Assembly: GCF_018687715.1 (NCBI RefSeq)
Contig: NC_056761.1
Span: 17,814,501 to 17,878,500, forward strand
Length of the DNA stretch: 64,000 nt
Source: Carya illinoinensis
Lineage: Eukaryota > Streptophyta > Magnoliopsida > Fagales > Juglandaceae
Reading direction: 5' to 3'
In this document: piece after piece, positions 26,416 through 39,200 of the stretch
Numbering within the stretch: the first letter of the stretch is position 1
Layout: every line of letters starts with the position of its first letter
Notes under the pieces: model-generated
What the model saw: only the letters and a program-made list of their open reading frames with translations
Databases searched by the model: none
What the model was told of the DNA's origin: nothing
Program-made: the position numbers and the translations under genes

Positions 26416-28000
26416 TTACACACATATTGAATTGTTTACACAAGTACATAAAACTTATCTCTACATATACAAATATTAGATTGATTATAAGATAAGATAA
26501 CAACTATCCTAACAACTAGCTTAACAACTAGCCTTTATCCTTATCATCAGTTTTGTGCTCATCTTTATCTTTATCATCAGTTTTATCCTTAACAGTGTGC
26601 TACTATGGTCACGTCCTAGTAGGGAAGCCATTTTTATTGTATCCTCCAACCCTTTTTGGCGAGGAAGAAAAAAAAAAAAAAAAAAACTTACAAGCAAAAA
26701 TACTTCCTTCAGAGAGCTATCTTAGCCACATTTTACACATTCAACTTTGAATCTACTTTTATCCTCACCGGGTACTAAAGAAAGTTAGCATGCCTCAATA
26801 CTATCTATGAACTATGAAGCTCGGTATCACTAGACTTGTTTCCGCCCTCTCAACTTGCATATTGCAATTAATCTTGGTCTATGAACCACACAACTTATGA
26901 ATGAAAGATATTTACATTTATAATAATATGCACAGTTTAAACAGATTAGAAACTATATATTTAATAATTGGACTATATTATATAATTAGGCGTGTAAGCA
27001 TTTTTGCAAAAATAAGAAAAGAGCAACAAATTATGAACTGTTATAAACCGATTTGTATGACCATCTTTAGCCATCAATTAAGACCATTTTTAACCATTAA
27101 TTAAAACTATCTTTATCCATTAATTATGATTTAAACTTTACATAAATCGCTTTTGTACTCGTATATATATGTGTATTATTCCCTTTAATAGGATGATGTT
27201 TTCAATATTGAATAACAATATTTTTTCTTGTAATATCATTTCTCTTTTAGTTTCATAACATGAACACTAATATATCCAAGAGAACAATGGTTTATTAAAC
27301 ACATATGTTAACCAATTTAAAGCTATTGTTTTATAAACTTCATGACATTAATCTATAAATTTGGTTTTCTTTTTCTATAATTCATTAAGTCTACTTTTGA
27401 AATTAATTTGTTGGTTTGAGAAACAAAAAGTATTGTAAAATTAAAAATCCTTTATATCCATAGATCTATTTTTTTTTATAAAAAAAAAAACTTTATCTAT
27501 TCCATTTAATTCATACGGAATAAGTTACTTTGTTAACAATTACTTTGTTTATACCTTTACGTTAAGTCATGCAGATCATCTATCATATCTCCAGAATATG
27601 ACAACACAAGCTTTAGAAAAGGAACGAATCATACATGATTTTGGTACATATGTAAATCAACTTGGATAACAGAGTCAAAAGAAATTGAACGTACTCTCTA
27701 TCCTCACCCGTCAATGAAACAACGACATAAACCGTTAAAAATCTTTTCTTATCAAACTTCCCAGTGTTGTAATTATATAAGTGGATAAAACACTGATTTG
27801 TATGGATCAGTTATTTCTGTTAACTTTATATTAGGTTTATTTAACTTATATAAATCTATGACTTGTTATAACTCTTTTTTTTTTTTTTCATTTTTTTATT
27901 AATTATTTTCTCATATTTTCTCATACACACACGATACAAACAGAGTGAGACAAAATATAATGCTTACAAGGTACATATCCCAGAAGTAAAATACTAAATA
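26416..28000. other. Intergenic region upstream of WAP
   Basis: AT-rich, with poly-A/T runs (26667-26687, 27470-27490, 27870-27890). No gene, repeat ends or RNA recognised. The promoter of the gene at 28685 should lie in its right end, but I cannot pick a TATA box with confidence. Confidence 0.4.
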
Positions 28001-28233
28001 CAGTTTGCTCGGGGGTTGATTTATATTCTCGGTCGCTCCCGCTCAGCAAGCCGCCCTACACCTCTATTTGACTTATCCAAATCCCTAGAAAGCAAAACTG
28101 AATTGTCAGTCAAAAGAATCAGGCAGGCTTTCCTGCCTGCAGCACATCTTCTATAATTTTCCTGGAAAAACTCTATCATCGAAAAGCCAATCCTACCGTC
28201 CTACGGTCTTCTGGGTGTTCATCTTCTTCGCTA

Positions 28234-28613
28234 GTAAGTCTGCGTGTTGTAAATTCTGTCTGCCTGTCTGTCTGTCTGTCTCTATAGCATGTTTTTTTGC
28301 AAGCCTATAGGATGGAGTAGTTAATGGTTTGAGCTAGATTTTTAGTTCATTTTGGAGTGTGGGTATGTTTGCTGAGAAAATGCGGGACAACAACAGTGGT
28401 AAAGAGTAGACTTTTGATAGCATGCAATAGAAGAACCGCCTTGGTTGCTTTATTTTTCTCAAATTTCTGTGTGACCCAAGAGACCTTGTGTTATTTGGCT
28501 CATGGTTACAAGAAATTTAGGTACCCAGTAAAGTGTAGAATAAGAAATTATGATTTATAACTGTTTCTGAATCTTTTTATAATGAGGTTCTTCTTATTGT
28601 TTTTCAAATATAG
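28234..28613 (+). other. Probable 5'-UTR intron of WAP
   Basis: A donor-like CTA|GTAAGT after a C/T-rich, GC-balanced leader (about 28020-28233), and an acceptor TTTTTCAAATATAG| at 28613, 71 bases before the ATG. The intron is U-rich and contains a CTGT microsatellite at about 28257-28281. Confidence 0.55.
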
Positions 28614-28684
28614 GTAGTTTTACAAGTCCGGTGTGGAATATCATCCGCGATTGAGCTTTTCATAATTATATATATTTATATATT

Positions 28685-31600
28685 ATGGAGATTTCAAGGG
28701 TTATGGATGCTGGGGATGCTGAAAGCTGTGATGGGCCGGTGCAGCTTGGTGATAATTTTCGAGAAAGTGAGAAATTGGGTGATGATCTTCTTGAGGATTT
28801 GGAGTCATATTTGCAAGATATTAATGATCGGTTGACTATTTCGAGGATGGTGAGTGACTCTGTCACAAGGGGTATGGTCACTGCAGTTAAACAAGAAGCG
28901 GATCAGAAAATTGCTCAGAAGGAAGTGGAGGTGGCTCAATTAAAGGATATACTACGTCTTCACCACATGTGTGTGAATGAAGATGAATCCTTGGGGTCTC
29001 CATTGACATGCCATGAGGTAAAAGACTCGTGTCATTGCAGGATGTCTTATAACTTCAAAGACACTTTTGTAGAGAATGAGACAATGAGAGAATCTTTAGT
29101 AAGCCTTATAAATGATGCTAAAGATCAGTTCAACATGCTCAAGAAAGAGATTGATCGCACAAGAGGATTTAGTTCTATTAGGAGGATTGGTTCAGGTTCT
29201 GAACTGCTGGGATTGAGTGGTATTCTTCAAGATAAGGTGTCTGAAAGATTGACTGATGTGGATATAATTTTTGAAAGCCTCCAAGCTACATTAGACAATG
29301 TCTGCAAACAAGCGGAAGGTATGCTTCAGTTGTCTAACGTATCACTCTATGCATGGAAGCAAGAGCAACAGTTTCAATCAGAAATTGAAGATATGGTAAT
29401 TAAGAGTTGCATTGAGAGTCTTCAAGTGAAGTTTGAAGAAAGACTTTGGGATCAAAATGCTCAACTTTTTGGTAATGAAAGTTTGAGTTGGCTTGAAAAG
29501 TTCCGAGATATTTCAAGTTTGCGGCATGAATTGGATGCCATTTCTAAATCACTGAATGTTAATGAAATTGGGCTAACTTCTCTTGGGTCCTTAGAGATTG
29601 GTGAGGAATGGAGTAACGATAAAAGGTCTGACCATTTCCACCGCAAGGTTTTAAGCAATCATGTTTCATCATCAACTTTGATCTGGGAAGGAAATAGAAA
29701 ACATGAAGATTCAAATGCTAATATCCCAGAAAATTCAGATCCTGCCCAATTAAAGCAAATGTCGCAAGTTGAATTGATTGCCGAGATGACCAATATGAGG
29801 AGAAATCATGAGTCTAAAGTTGAAGAGATGACTGAAGAAAACTTTCGCCTCAAGCGGGAATTATTAAGGTTGAGGGAAAGGGGATCTTCTTTGCCACTGA
29901 AGAAAGATAAGGAGTTTGATATGTTGAAGAAGAAAATTTCCCATTTCATTTCAAGATTAGATGACATTCTCATGGAAAATGAGACACTATATGCATTCAG
30001 TGAAAATGCTGAAAATATTTGCAGTTTGAAGGACAGACTGGAATCCCTTGTTTTACAAAATCACCAGCTTAGAGATTTGCTTTCAGATAAGAAAAAGGAA
30101 GTCAGTTGCCTCTCATCACAAGTTTCTGATGCTGAAGATAAAATTCCAAAGCATCATCTTATTGAGGCAAATTTGCTATGTGCCATAGAAGATGCACATT
30201 TTAAAAACTCAGTCAGTGAGGATGTATATAAATGTGTTCTTAGGGAGTTGATGTGCCAGGTTAAATTTATCACTGAAGAATCAGATTTACAGGGTAATAC
30301 CTTGCAAGAAATATATAAAATTATATTCAAAGAAGCTATTCATGGTGCTAAAATTACAAGCAAGTATGAATTTGCAGATTTAGATATGGAGTGTATTATC
30401 ATGCTAGAGCTGCGTGGAATTATATTTACAGAAGCCTTGAAGGATGCTAGAGAGATTGTCAATAACTTGAATGTGAAATACACTAATGAACATAAAACAC
30501 GAGTTTCTCTTGAGATGGAGGCACTAGAAAAGGCAAAAGCCCTAGAATTAGAGATTATGGATAAGAAAAGGTTAAAGTTAGAGATAAGCTCACTGACAAC
30601 AGTAGTCGAAGAAAAGGAGAAGTTAGTACAGGAAACAACAGTTGCAGTGGTAAAAGAAAAGGACCGATTTGAACTAGCTTCACAAGAGCTTGAAAATTTA
30701 AGGGATCAGGCACATCGACAGCAGATCTTGTTTTTGGAGAGAAGTGAAGAGTCAAACGTCATAAAGGGCAATCTGGCTGAGGCATTAAAGCAAATTGTGC
30801 AGTACAAGGCAGAGATGTGGGAATTAAATCTGAACCTTGAACTGGCAACGGTAGACTTGCGGAGAGTTGATGACGAGAGAAGGATGCTTCATGCCATCAC
30901 ACAAGAGAAGCAGAAGGCTTTATCATTGGTCCAAGTTAAAGAGATGGAGTATCAAATGCAAATGGAATCAATAATTGCTCTTGTTGAAGGATTGTCAAAA
31001 GCAGTTGTTGGTTTTGAATGTAGAGCAACAGAGAATATATCAAATATCAGTCTGAGGTAGTTTTCATTGCTAACTTTTGCTTTATTGTATTAAAGCTAAT
31101 AGTTACTGTTGGGTATATGTTTGGCTTATTTTTCCTCTGGCATGATAAGCAAGATTGTGGATAGCTGGTTAAATGTTGTTGGATATCTGTGCCTTATATG
31201 ATTGAAATTATATGGGCAGGGAGTTATAATCAATTAAATGATTTATTTTAGCTCTTTTGGTTACTGGAAAGAGGTAGGTCTAATGAGAGCAATGTTATGT
31301 ACACAACTGTCTTCTTCTGGAAAAGAACGATTCATTTGGAAACACTCTTTTATTAACCAATATACTGGACCTTAAAGAAACAACTCCCCATAGGCTGGAA
31401 AATCATGATTCATTTGGAAACACTATTTTGGATGGCATTACATGCATTTAGCAGTTGGTTTCATTTTATTTCTTCCTTTTGTTCATCTGCAATATTTCAG
31501 GTGAACTTAGACTGAAAGCTAATTTAAACAATGTGCCTTTGTGTTCAGGCTGGAAAATTTGATTTCTGCATATCATTTTCTTATCCCAAAGGCTGATATA

Positions 31601-32523
31601 CTCCAAAGGACAGGGTTACTGTACAAGCAGAGGCTTGAGAGGAAATGTTCTGATCTTGAAAAGGCTGAAGCTGAGGTATGTACATCAGAAAGTTTACACT
31701 AGCACAAGGTTTTTAGATTTCGTGGAGATAGAACTGAGTCATGTCTTCTACTTCTGATAAAACTTTTTTTCGAGATTTGATTGTCGACAAAACTAAACAA
31801 CATGATGTGGAAGACTGCATTTGGTTTCCACAAGATAGGTGACCGTGGTATACTATGGTTCCACAATGCTACATTTTACGATTGAAGTCCATATGTGATT
31901 TATGACCACATACTCTCTCATTTAGCCGTTGAGGTATTATTATTAGCAGCAAAAATTTAATTAGTTGTCTATACTTATAAACCACATAGTTAGGGGTCAC
32001 TAGCTTTAACTTAACCAATCAGTGGATGAAAGCTAGGATAAGAAGGTTAGATCTCCTAATCTGTGATACTCCATATGATAAGGATAAAGGGAGGTGATGT
32101 ATGGGATCCCACATTGCTTGGGAAGGAGAAGCTATTGCTCTTTATAAGGTTACAATTGTATTATTGATTAGTAATTTTGGAGTATAGGCCATGTGGTGGA
32201 GATTTCCATTGGGGCGTTACAAATAGTGTCAGAGCCTATCACAACCAGAAATGTGGGACTTGAGCCGTGCCGCCTACAATGAACTGACTCGACGAGGACG
32301 TCAGGAGTTTAAGGGGGGTATATTGTGATATCCCATATGGTAAGGAGGAGGGTAGGTGATGTATGAGATCTCACATTGTTTGGGAAGGAAAAGTTCTTGC
32401 TCTTTATAAGGTTTCAATAGGGCTCCGATTGCATCATTGACTAGTCATTTTGAAATATAGGCCATGTGGTTTGGGCCTTCCATTTGGGCCGGTACATAAT
32501 CATTGCATCTATTACTCCATATT

Positions 32524-32561
<38 letters not shown>

Positions 32562-34037
32562 ATACATGCAACTAATTGTCTAGGATTTGCCTTAAGTTTC
32601 ATTGGATATAACTTAAAAAAGAGGAAAACTACACTTTGCACCCCTAAATTACCATCCTTTTTGCATTGTTCCCTCCAAAATTTCAATTTTGGTATTTGTC
32701 ACTTTCAAACTGCCAAAAAGATCGCTATTTGCACTCTCTAGGGCCTGAAACATCCAACATGTGCCTACCTGAACATGGAAAAGACAAATGCATACTAAAG
32801 ATACTTTGGAAATCTCAGTTTAGATGGGGGCAGTTTAGACATTTGTAGGTCTTTGAGGGTGCATGTTGTAGTTTTTTGGTAGTTCGAAGGTTACAAATAC
32901 CAAAATTGTAAGTTTGAAAGCCACATGACAAAGGGAGTTGTAATTTAGGGGTGTAAATATAATTTCCCCTCGTAAGAATGTCTTTGAACTACCTCTTAAG
33001 GTTGATGACAAGTTTGTTAATTAATATCTGAAAGGGTCTATGTTTTCCTACTGGCTGGAAAATGATTAGATAGAGACGGAAAAAATGGCGTACGTCCTGG
33101 AAGTTAACTAGAGAATTTTTGTTAAACGTGGATTGAATATATCAAATCTTATTACAGAGTGCATAAGGGAGTATCCGGATGACCATCATTAATTTTGTCT
33201 ATAGCTTTTATATATGATTTTAGAATTTGGATTTTGTTATCTTGCTTCAGTAGCAATTTTATTGGATTTTATCTTTGGATTTCAGGTTGATCTGTTGGGT
33301 GATGAGGTTGATGCGCTTTTAAGCCTTCTTGAGAATATATACATTGCACTTGATCATTATTCACCAATATTGAAGCATTATCCTGGAGTAAGATTTTTTT
33401 CCCTTTCCATTGATTACATTATCTTCATATTTTTGGCAGTCTTGCCTAGAAGATTTATTGTATGGAATTAATCAAGTTTCTAATTCTTGTTAGTGAAAAG
33501 TGTATTGCACTTGATCTTTTTGGCAGTCTACTATGTGTTTATATCTTCAATGGCCTTAAAGTTTTTATGATTCTTCATTATTGTAAAGTGTCGACAATGA
33601 GAGATATTAATGTAAAATTCATCGTATTTTGACCACCCTTAGTCTTTTCGGCATAACCTTCTAAAGACACTGCTAAAGTTTTTTTCTAAGGTTTTTGAAA
33701 ATGAAAAATAGAACAGGCATTGGTGAAAAAAGGTTTCATAAAATTGTTTTGAATTGAAAAGAATCTCATGTCTGCATGGTCAACTTTCAAATACGTTTTT
33801 TCTTCATAGAGGAATAGATTATGCTTTTTGTGGTGATCGATCCATATTTCTATGCCTACCATTAAATTTCTTGTACCGAATATTTGTAATTGTTGTTGTT
33901 ACTTATAAAAAAAAATATTTGTATTTTGTTGAAAAATCAGTCTAATTATCTCTCATTTTTTTTGCTTGTCACAGATTATCGAGATCCTGAAGCTGGTAAA
34001 AAGAAAACTTGGTGGGGAATCCACAAAACCAGTTTGA
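28685..34037 (+). CDS. WAP: WPP domain-associated protein (coiled-coil)
   Basis: Four coding exons: 28685-31056, 31549-31675, 33286-33387 and 33975-34037. All introns are GT-AG and all joins are in phase (exon 1 ends with AG of an Arg codon). The spliced product is 887 residues, close to plant WAP proteins. An acidic N-terminus ([35 protein letters not shown]) is followed by long heptad-rich, Lys/Glu-rich coiled coils over most of the protein (about 60-790). The C-terminal exons encode the conserved tail ([66 protein letters not shown]). WAP was described as a partner of WPP-domain nuclear-envelope proteins such as MAF1 (family knowledge). There is no membrane segment or signal peptide. Intron 2 (31676-33285) hosts a TRIM and a MITE. 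Confidence 0.9.
32062..32496 (+). mobile_element. Complete TRIM retrotransposon in WAP intron 2
   Basis: Two related direct repeats, 32062-32221 (TGTGATACTCC...GCGTTACA) and 32324-32496 (TGTGATATCCC...GGTACA), flank a ~100-bp interior. After the first LTR comes AATAGTGTCAGAGCC, a primer site resembling the initiator-Met type. Before the second LTR is a polypurine tract (GAGTTTAAGGGGGG, 32305-32318). A perfect 5-bp duplication taatc lies at 32057-32061 and 32497-32501. There is no coding capacity, as expected of a TRIM. Confidence 0.9.
32527..32558. repeat. (GA)n microsatellite
   Basis: Uninterrupted GA run in WAP intron 2, just after the TRIM. Confidence 0.92.
32623..32968. mobile_element. 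MITE-like inverted-repeat element in WAP intron 2
   Basis: The ends are inverted copies: GGAAAACTACACTTTGCACCC plus CTAAATTAC on the left, and in reverse GGAAATTATATTTACACCCC plus TAAATTAC on the right. The arms extend inward (CAAAATTTCAATTTTGGTATTTG against CAAATACCAAAATTG). TSD not clear. Confidence 0.62.
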
Positions 34038-34417
34038 TTTGTTCTTTCACTTGGTAATGATAACTAACTTAGTGGTCTCACGCCCATGACCCTTGGAAGT
34101 TATGAAACCTTTGTGATATATTACTTGGTTTTTTTGTAGGTCTTGGAAGAGTCTACCTTAATTTATTCTTTATGAAATTATTACTTCGTTTTCTTTTTGG
34201 ATGCTCTTTGATAAGGATGCGTCTTAATGTCTACTGTTTTTTTGAACTGAACAGATGCAAGGCTGCCACATTATTCATTCCGGTCCCTGCTGCTGCATCT
34301 CTGGATATTGCAGCATTTTGTTGGAGACATTGGCGGGCATCCTTTGCCTTATCAAAACCAAGTGAACAATACAAGAACAGGCTGCCATAACTGAGCCTGA
34401 AAAGATGTCAATTTGAG

Positions 34418-34559
34418 ATGTCCGGTGGGCTGGAGGATTTTCTCCTTGAATTACTTGATGTACACTTGTAGGAAACTCCTTGCCGAGGGCTTGTGTGCCC
34501 TCAGGATTAGTCGGGACGTTGTTCCTAGACACCCGGTACCAATTAAAAAAAAAAAAAAG
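34418..34559 (+). mobile_element. 5'-truncated SINE (family 1)
   Basis: Matches the 3' two-thirds of the SINE at 41615-41847 (shared GGAGGATTTT, GAAACTCCTTG, GAGGGC, GGATTAGTCGG, ACCCGGT(A/G)CCAAT), ends in an A run, and is flanked by similar agatgtccg(g/a)tgg words on both sides. Lies just downstream of WAP. Confidence 0.65.
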
Positions 34560-36228
34560 AAAGATGTCCGATGGTTCTTAAAGAAGGATTTCTGTAGAGG
34601 GTAACTAAGATGCCCAGTAGCTTCTTTTTTTTTTTTAAGGTTGGGGGGAGGGTAACTAAGATGCCACATTATGGCAATAGTATTTGCAGAGCATAGCTTG
34701 ACAATATAACTCGTCAAACTATATTCTTTTTGTCAAAATATTATTTTGTCTTTGGGGAGCCGTGGGATGTTTCCTGATGTCCAGTGAACTAGAGATACTT
34801 AGGTCTCTTTATTTACAGTTACCCTTCTAATGTTGCAATTTGTAACCTCGTTCATACACTTTCATAATCTTTAGTTATACATGGAGGAGAAGCCTGGTGG
34901 ATACAAAAGTTATTTCATTTCCCTTGATATATCATTAGAAGACTGGCTAGTGGCTCCGAACATTTTGGTCGTTTATAAGAAGATGTGATGCGGATAAACC
35001 GCGTGTATAGGCAAGTCTGGGAATATCGAAGTATGTGTGTGCAAAACAAAAATTTCGCATATTTTAAATACCATACATTTTTTATTCTAAGGGCCTTATT
35101 TTTTTGTCTTTCTTTACAATTTTGTTTATTACATGGGGTGGGAAGTTCGAACTTAGTTCTCCCATTTAGAGACCAGGCCTTCGCCATTTGATCCAGAAGA
35201 CCTTGGCGTCTTTCTTTATGATTGAGCTACATCCCCCGCCCTAAGTGCATTCAATCATCATGTGCTTGAACTCGACTCATCTACACGTATAATTCCACAA
35301 TCGTATCGTTTTTCACTCCTTGTATACAATCTTTCTAGCATTAATCAGTTTACTTGGCTCCCTCTACTGCTAAATAAGTTTATAGTGGATGCATGTAATT
35401 ACAAATTAGGTAGCCTTAATTCATATTAAAACAAAAAATAATTTGTACAGCCCTGTACAGGCTCTTTAAGAAAAAAGATCAACTAAATACAGTTTTTCAA
35501 TTTTCACCATGGTATTCACAATAGAATTCGTAACATCCTATCGAAAGGTTGACCCATGATCACTTTATATTTGAGGAACATTATACCGTACACATGACCA
35601 TTGGAAATTGTCTGCATAAACTAAAGCTCTAAGCTCAAGATAAGAACAAAGACTACACCATGATTTATTGAAGGGGGTAACCACAGCTTGTACCTCCTAA
35701 CCAATACATGATGCTCTGTAGCATGCACCATAAACTATCGACATCGATACATTGTATCATTATGTGACACAATCTTAACCCTCAAATCTTAAAGGAGAGT
35801 GGTATTTAACAATTGGCAATATATATAGAATTGAATATGCAAGTTTTGACTAGAGGGTGAAGTGTAATTTATTCATTGTCAAACCAATGCATGAAAGCCA
35901 ACTGAAATTCATATTCTTCGGACACTTTTTAAAGATGATAACCGGTGTAGAGAGGCACCGCAATCAGATACTACAGAATCATATTAACTGAAATACTAGG
36001 ATTAAGAAGCTCGCTAATTATACGTGTAATAGAAAGAAATAAACCATCAGGATCAATTCTGGTGCATTTTACATATTGTATATTCATACCAATTATCTTT
36101 TCATCTTCTGTAAGCGGTATAGAGTTCCACAGTATCTTTTGCAACAAGCCAACACACAAAAGAATCACTGACAAGAACAATATTCTTTGAATATCTATTG
36201 CAGTAAAACAGTTGAAGGAACTCCTTTG
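34560..36228. other. Intergenic region between WAP and NAGK (convergent genes)
   Basis: Probably contains both 3' UTRs. No further gene, RNA or repeat boundary recognised; the small ORFs at 34915-35191 and 35971-36180 lack support. Confidence 0.45.
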
Positions 36229-39200
36229 TCAGCTATTATGGTGCCTTTCTGATTCTTTCAGCAAGAAATTCATGGCCAGCAAAGCTGCCCCAACGGCAGG
36301 CTCTACCTGATGGGTCAAATTGTTTTGTTAAAGAAAATCTTAGAAGAAAAAGAAACAGCATGCAGCAATTACTTAGTTTTAAGCATCCACAAGATAAAAA
36401 TAGTGGATTACTTTTAGGTATGTACACTTTTTCTTTTTGTGAAAACTACTACGGACTAAAGCTCCTCAAACTTTATAGAGATTTCACAAAATTAGTAAGT
36501 GAAATGCTCCCTCATACCCCTTTCAAAAAAGCATCCAAAACTTTAACCAATACACTGGTGTGAGATACCACCAAAACAGCAATAGACTCATAGCAAGGGC
36601 AAGGAATGATGAAGATGATGTTGAAAAACAGTGGGGTGGACGGAACCCCTCCCCCATCCTGCAGCCTCTTGCCTGTACCACCAGGGTGGAGGAAGAAACC
36701 CCTCCTTCCTCCAGTACAAATACCTTGGGACCTCCATAGAGTGGGGGCAGGGGCCCACCCTGATGCACAGCCCATCTGTGTAGTGGGGGGAGCAAGATCA
36801 GGGAAGGTTGGCCCCACCTTGCGTTGTGTTTTATTTTTTGGGACAAATGTAACCCCACGAGTTGTTAACTACCATAGTGGCACGCATGCCAGCACTTTGA
36901 CTAGGATTCTAGACAGAAATATGACAAAATGACCATTCTTAAAAATGCATAAGAGTGAGGGTGTGTGATTTTCACAAACACATCTACTTTTCAGAGAGAA
37001 CCTTATGATTTTAAATTCCAAGTCTTCCATCAAGCATCTAACCCTAGGGGTGGGCAGCGGGGCCCCGGAACCCGCTGCCCCGCCCCGTTCGCCCCGCCCC
37101 CGCATAGGGCGGGGCGGGGCGCCCCGCACCGTTAGGGCCGGGGCGGGGGCCCCCGGCCCGTATCCCAACCCCCAGCGGAGGCGGGGGACGGAAACGGACC
37201 CCCCCGGTCCGTTTTTCCCCCGCCCCGCACCTATATATATATAATATAAATATATAATATATTATATATATAAGTTTATAACCGGATATATAAGAGAAAC
37301 GGCGCCGTTTTGTGGTGGACAAAACGGCGCCGTTTCAATTAGTGGGTTTTATTATTAACCCACTAATTGAAACGGCGCTGTTTCAACAAATACCCTAACC
37401 CATAACCCAACCCCCCCCCCCCCCCCCCCCAATCCCCTGATTCCCCTCCCCTCCCCTCCCGAGTCCCTTCACCCCCTTCGGCCTAATCCCTTCGGTGTTC
37501 CCTCCTCCCAACAGCAACCAGTCCGGCCGCCGCACGTATTCCATCATCCCTCTCTCTCGCACGACGCACGAGGCCGGACGCACGCCGCACGGTAACATTT
37601 CTCCTCCCCTTTTGATTTTCTCCGTTTGGTTATTATTTTTTATTTTTTATTTTAGTTTTGATCGGAGATTGGAGGTAGGATGAGGTTGAATCGGAGATGG
37701 AGGATGGGATTGTTTGGATTGTGTGCTGTGGATTCTTCGGATTGTGTGATTGTTTGGATTCCCGATTCAATGGATTGTTTTTTTTTTTTTTTTTTGTAAA
37801 TTTCATTGTGATTCGGACCCCTAAATTGATTTAGGGGTTTCAATTTAGGGGTTAGGGTTTCGGATTGGGGTTCCAATCCGAAACCCTAATTTTGATTTAG
37901 GGGTTGAAACCCCTAAATCAATTTAGGGTTTCGGATTGGGGTTCCAATCCCCAATCCGAAACCCTAATTATTTATACTAATATATATATATATATATTTG
38001 TTAATCATATACATATATATATTTATATACATATATAAATTATTTATATACATATATATAAATTTATGGAGTTGTGAAACTTGTTTGAGATAGTAATCAT
38101 CATGGACGCACGGTATGATTTATTAGGGTTTTTGGCATCTTTCTTTTCTTGGCTAGGGTTTTTGCTCCTGAAAGTATGAAATTAAGTTTTTGGCAAATTT
38201 GCACTTTTTGATCTTTTTTATTTTTCATATTTTTTAAACATCTTTCAAGATTTTAAAAAATTAAAAAATATACCAATATACTAATATTAATGTCAGTAAC
38301 TATTAAGAAATGAATTTTATAAAATTAAATATATGAAAAGTAAAAATGAGAGAACAAAACTATGAAGCATATTATCAAGCACTTTTTGTTTTATTTAAAA
38401 GTTTTAAATAATTATAACTATTAGATAATTAAATTCAAAAAAAATCAATTTGAAAATTATATAAAATCAAAAAGAGAAAAGAGAGAAGAATATAATGCCT
38501 ATTAAAAAATGTCTATTAAAGTGGCCTATTAAAATAATGCCTATTAAAGTGGCCTATTAAAATAATGCCTATTAAAAATATGAAGCATCTCTCTTCGACT
38601 CTTCCTAATCAAATTATTTGGAATTGCTTATATGAGGTGTAAAAACTTATTATAGTGTAGCCATTCATATTATCATCATTATATATAAAAAGTACTTAAT
38701 ACATCAATAATAGTTATGTATGTAGTTTTTGCTGATTGTGTTGGATTGCACTTTGAATTTTTTTTTTTTTTTTGTTGGAAAATCAGGAATGTCTTCAGAT
38801 TTCAGTGATAGCTCGCCTTCCCCAGCCAACACCCCTACCCCAGAAACTAACCCTACTCCTACCCCTATAACGAGTATACCTTGCCCTGCTCCGAAACCCA
38901 CACAGGGCAAGAAACATGTATCTATAGTTTGGCAACACTTTACCAAACTAGAGGGTAGGGACCCCAACAACCCACAAGCTAAATGTAATCACTGTGGGAA
39001 AATGTATGGATGTCACTATAGGAAACATGGTACATCCCAGTTGAAGGTCCATCTAGAGAAACAATGCAAGAAGAGTCCAATTTTAAAATCCTTAGTAGAG
39101 AAGGGCCAATCTAGACTAGATTTTAAAATGGCTGATGGGAGTAGTGGGGCCGGGGGGCCAACATTGAAGGGGTATACGAAGTATAACCCCGATGAGTGTA

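Noticed and set aside
34451..34717. Minus ORF with poly-Phe/Lys
   Set aside because: A product of the SINE A tail.
36512..37322. Pro/Gly/Arg-rich ORFs
   Set aside because: They come from the GC-rich hAT end and adjoining intron, with no conserved protein.
37818..37968. Interstitial telomere
   Set aside because: Words resemble TTTAGGG but are not in a regular tandem array and occur in both orientations inside a transposon.
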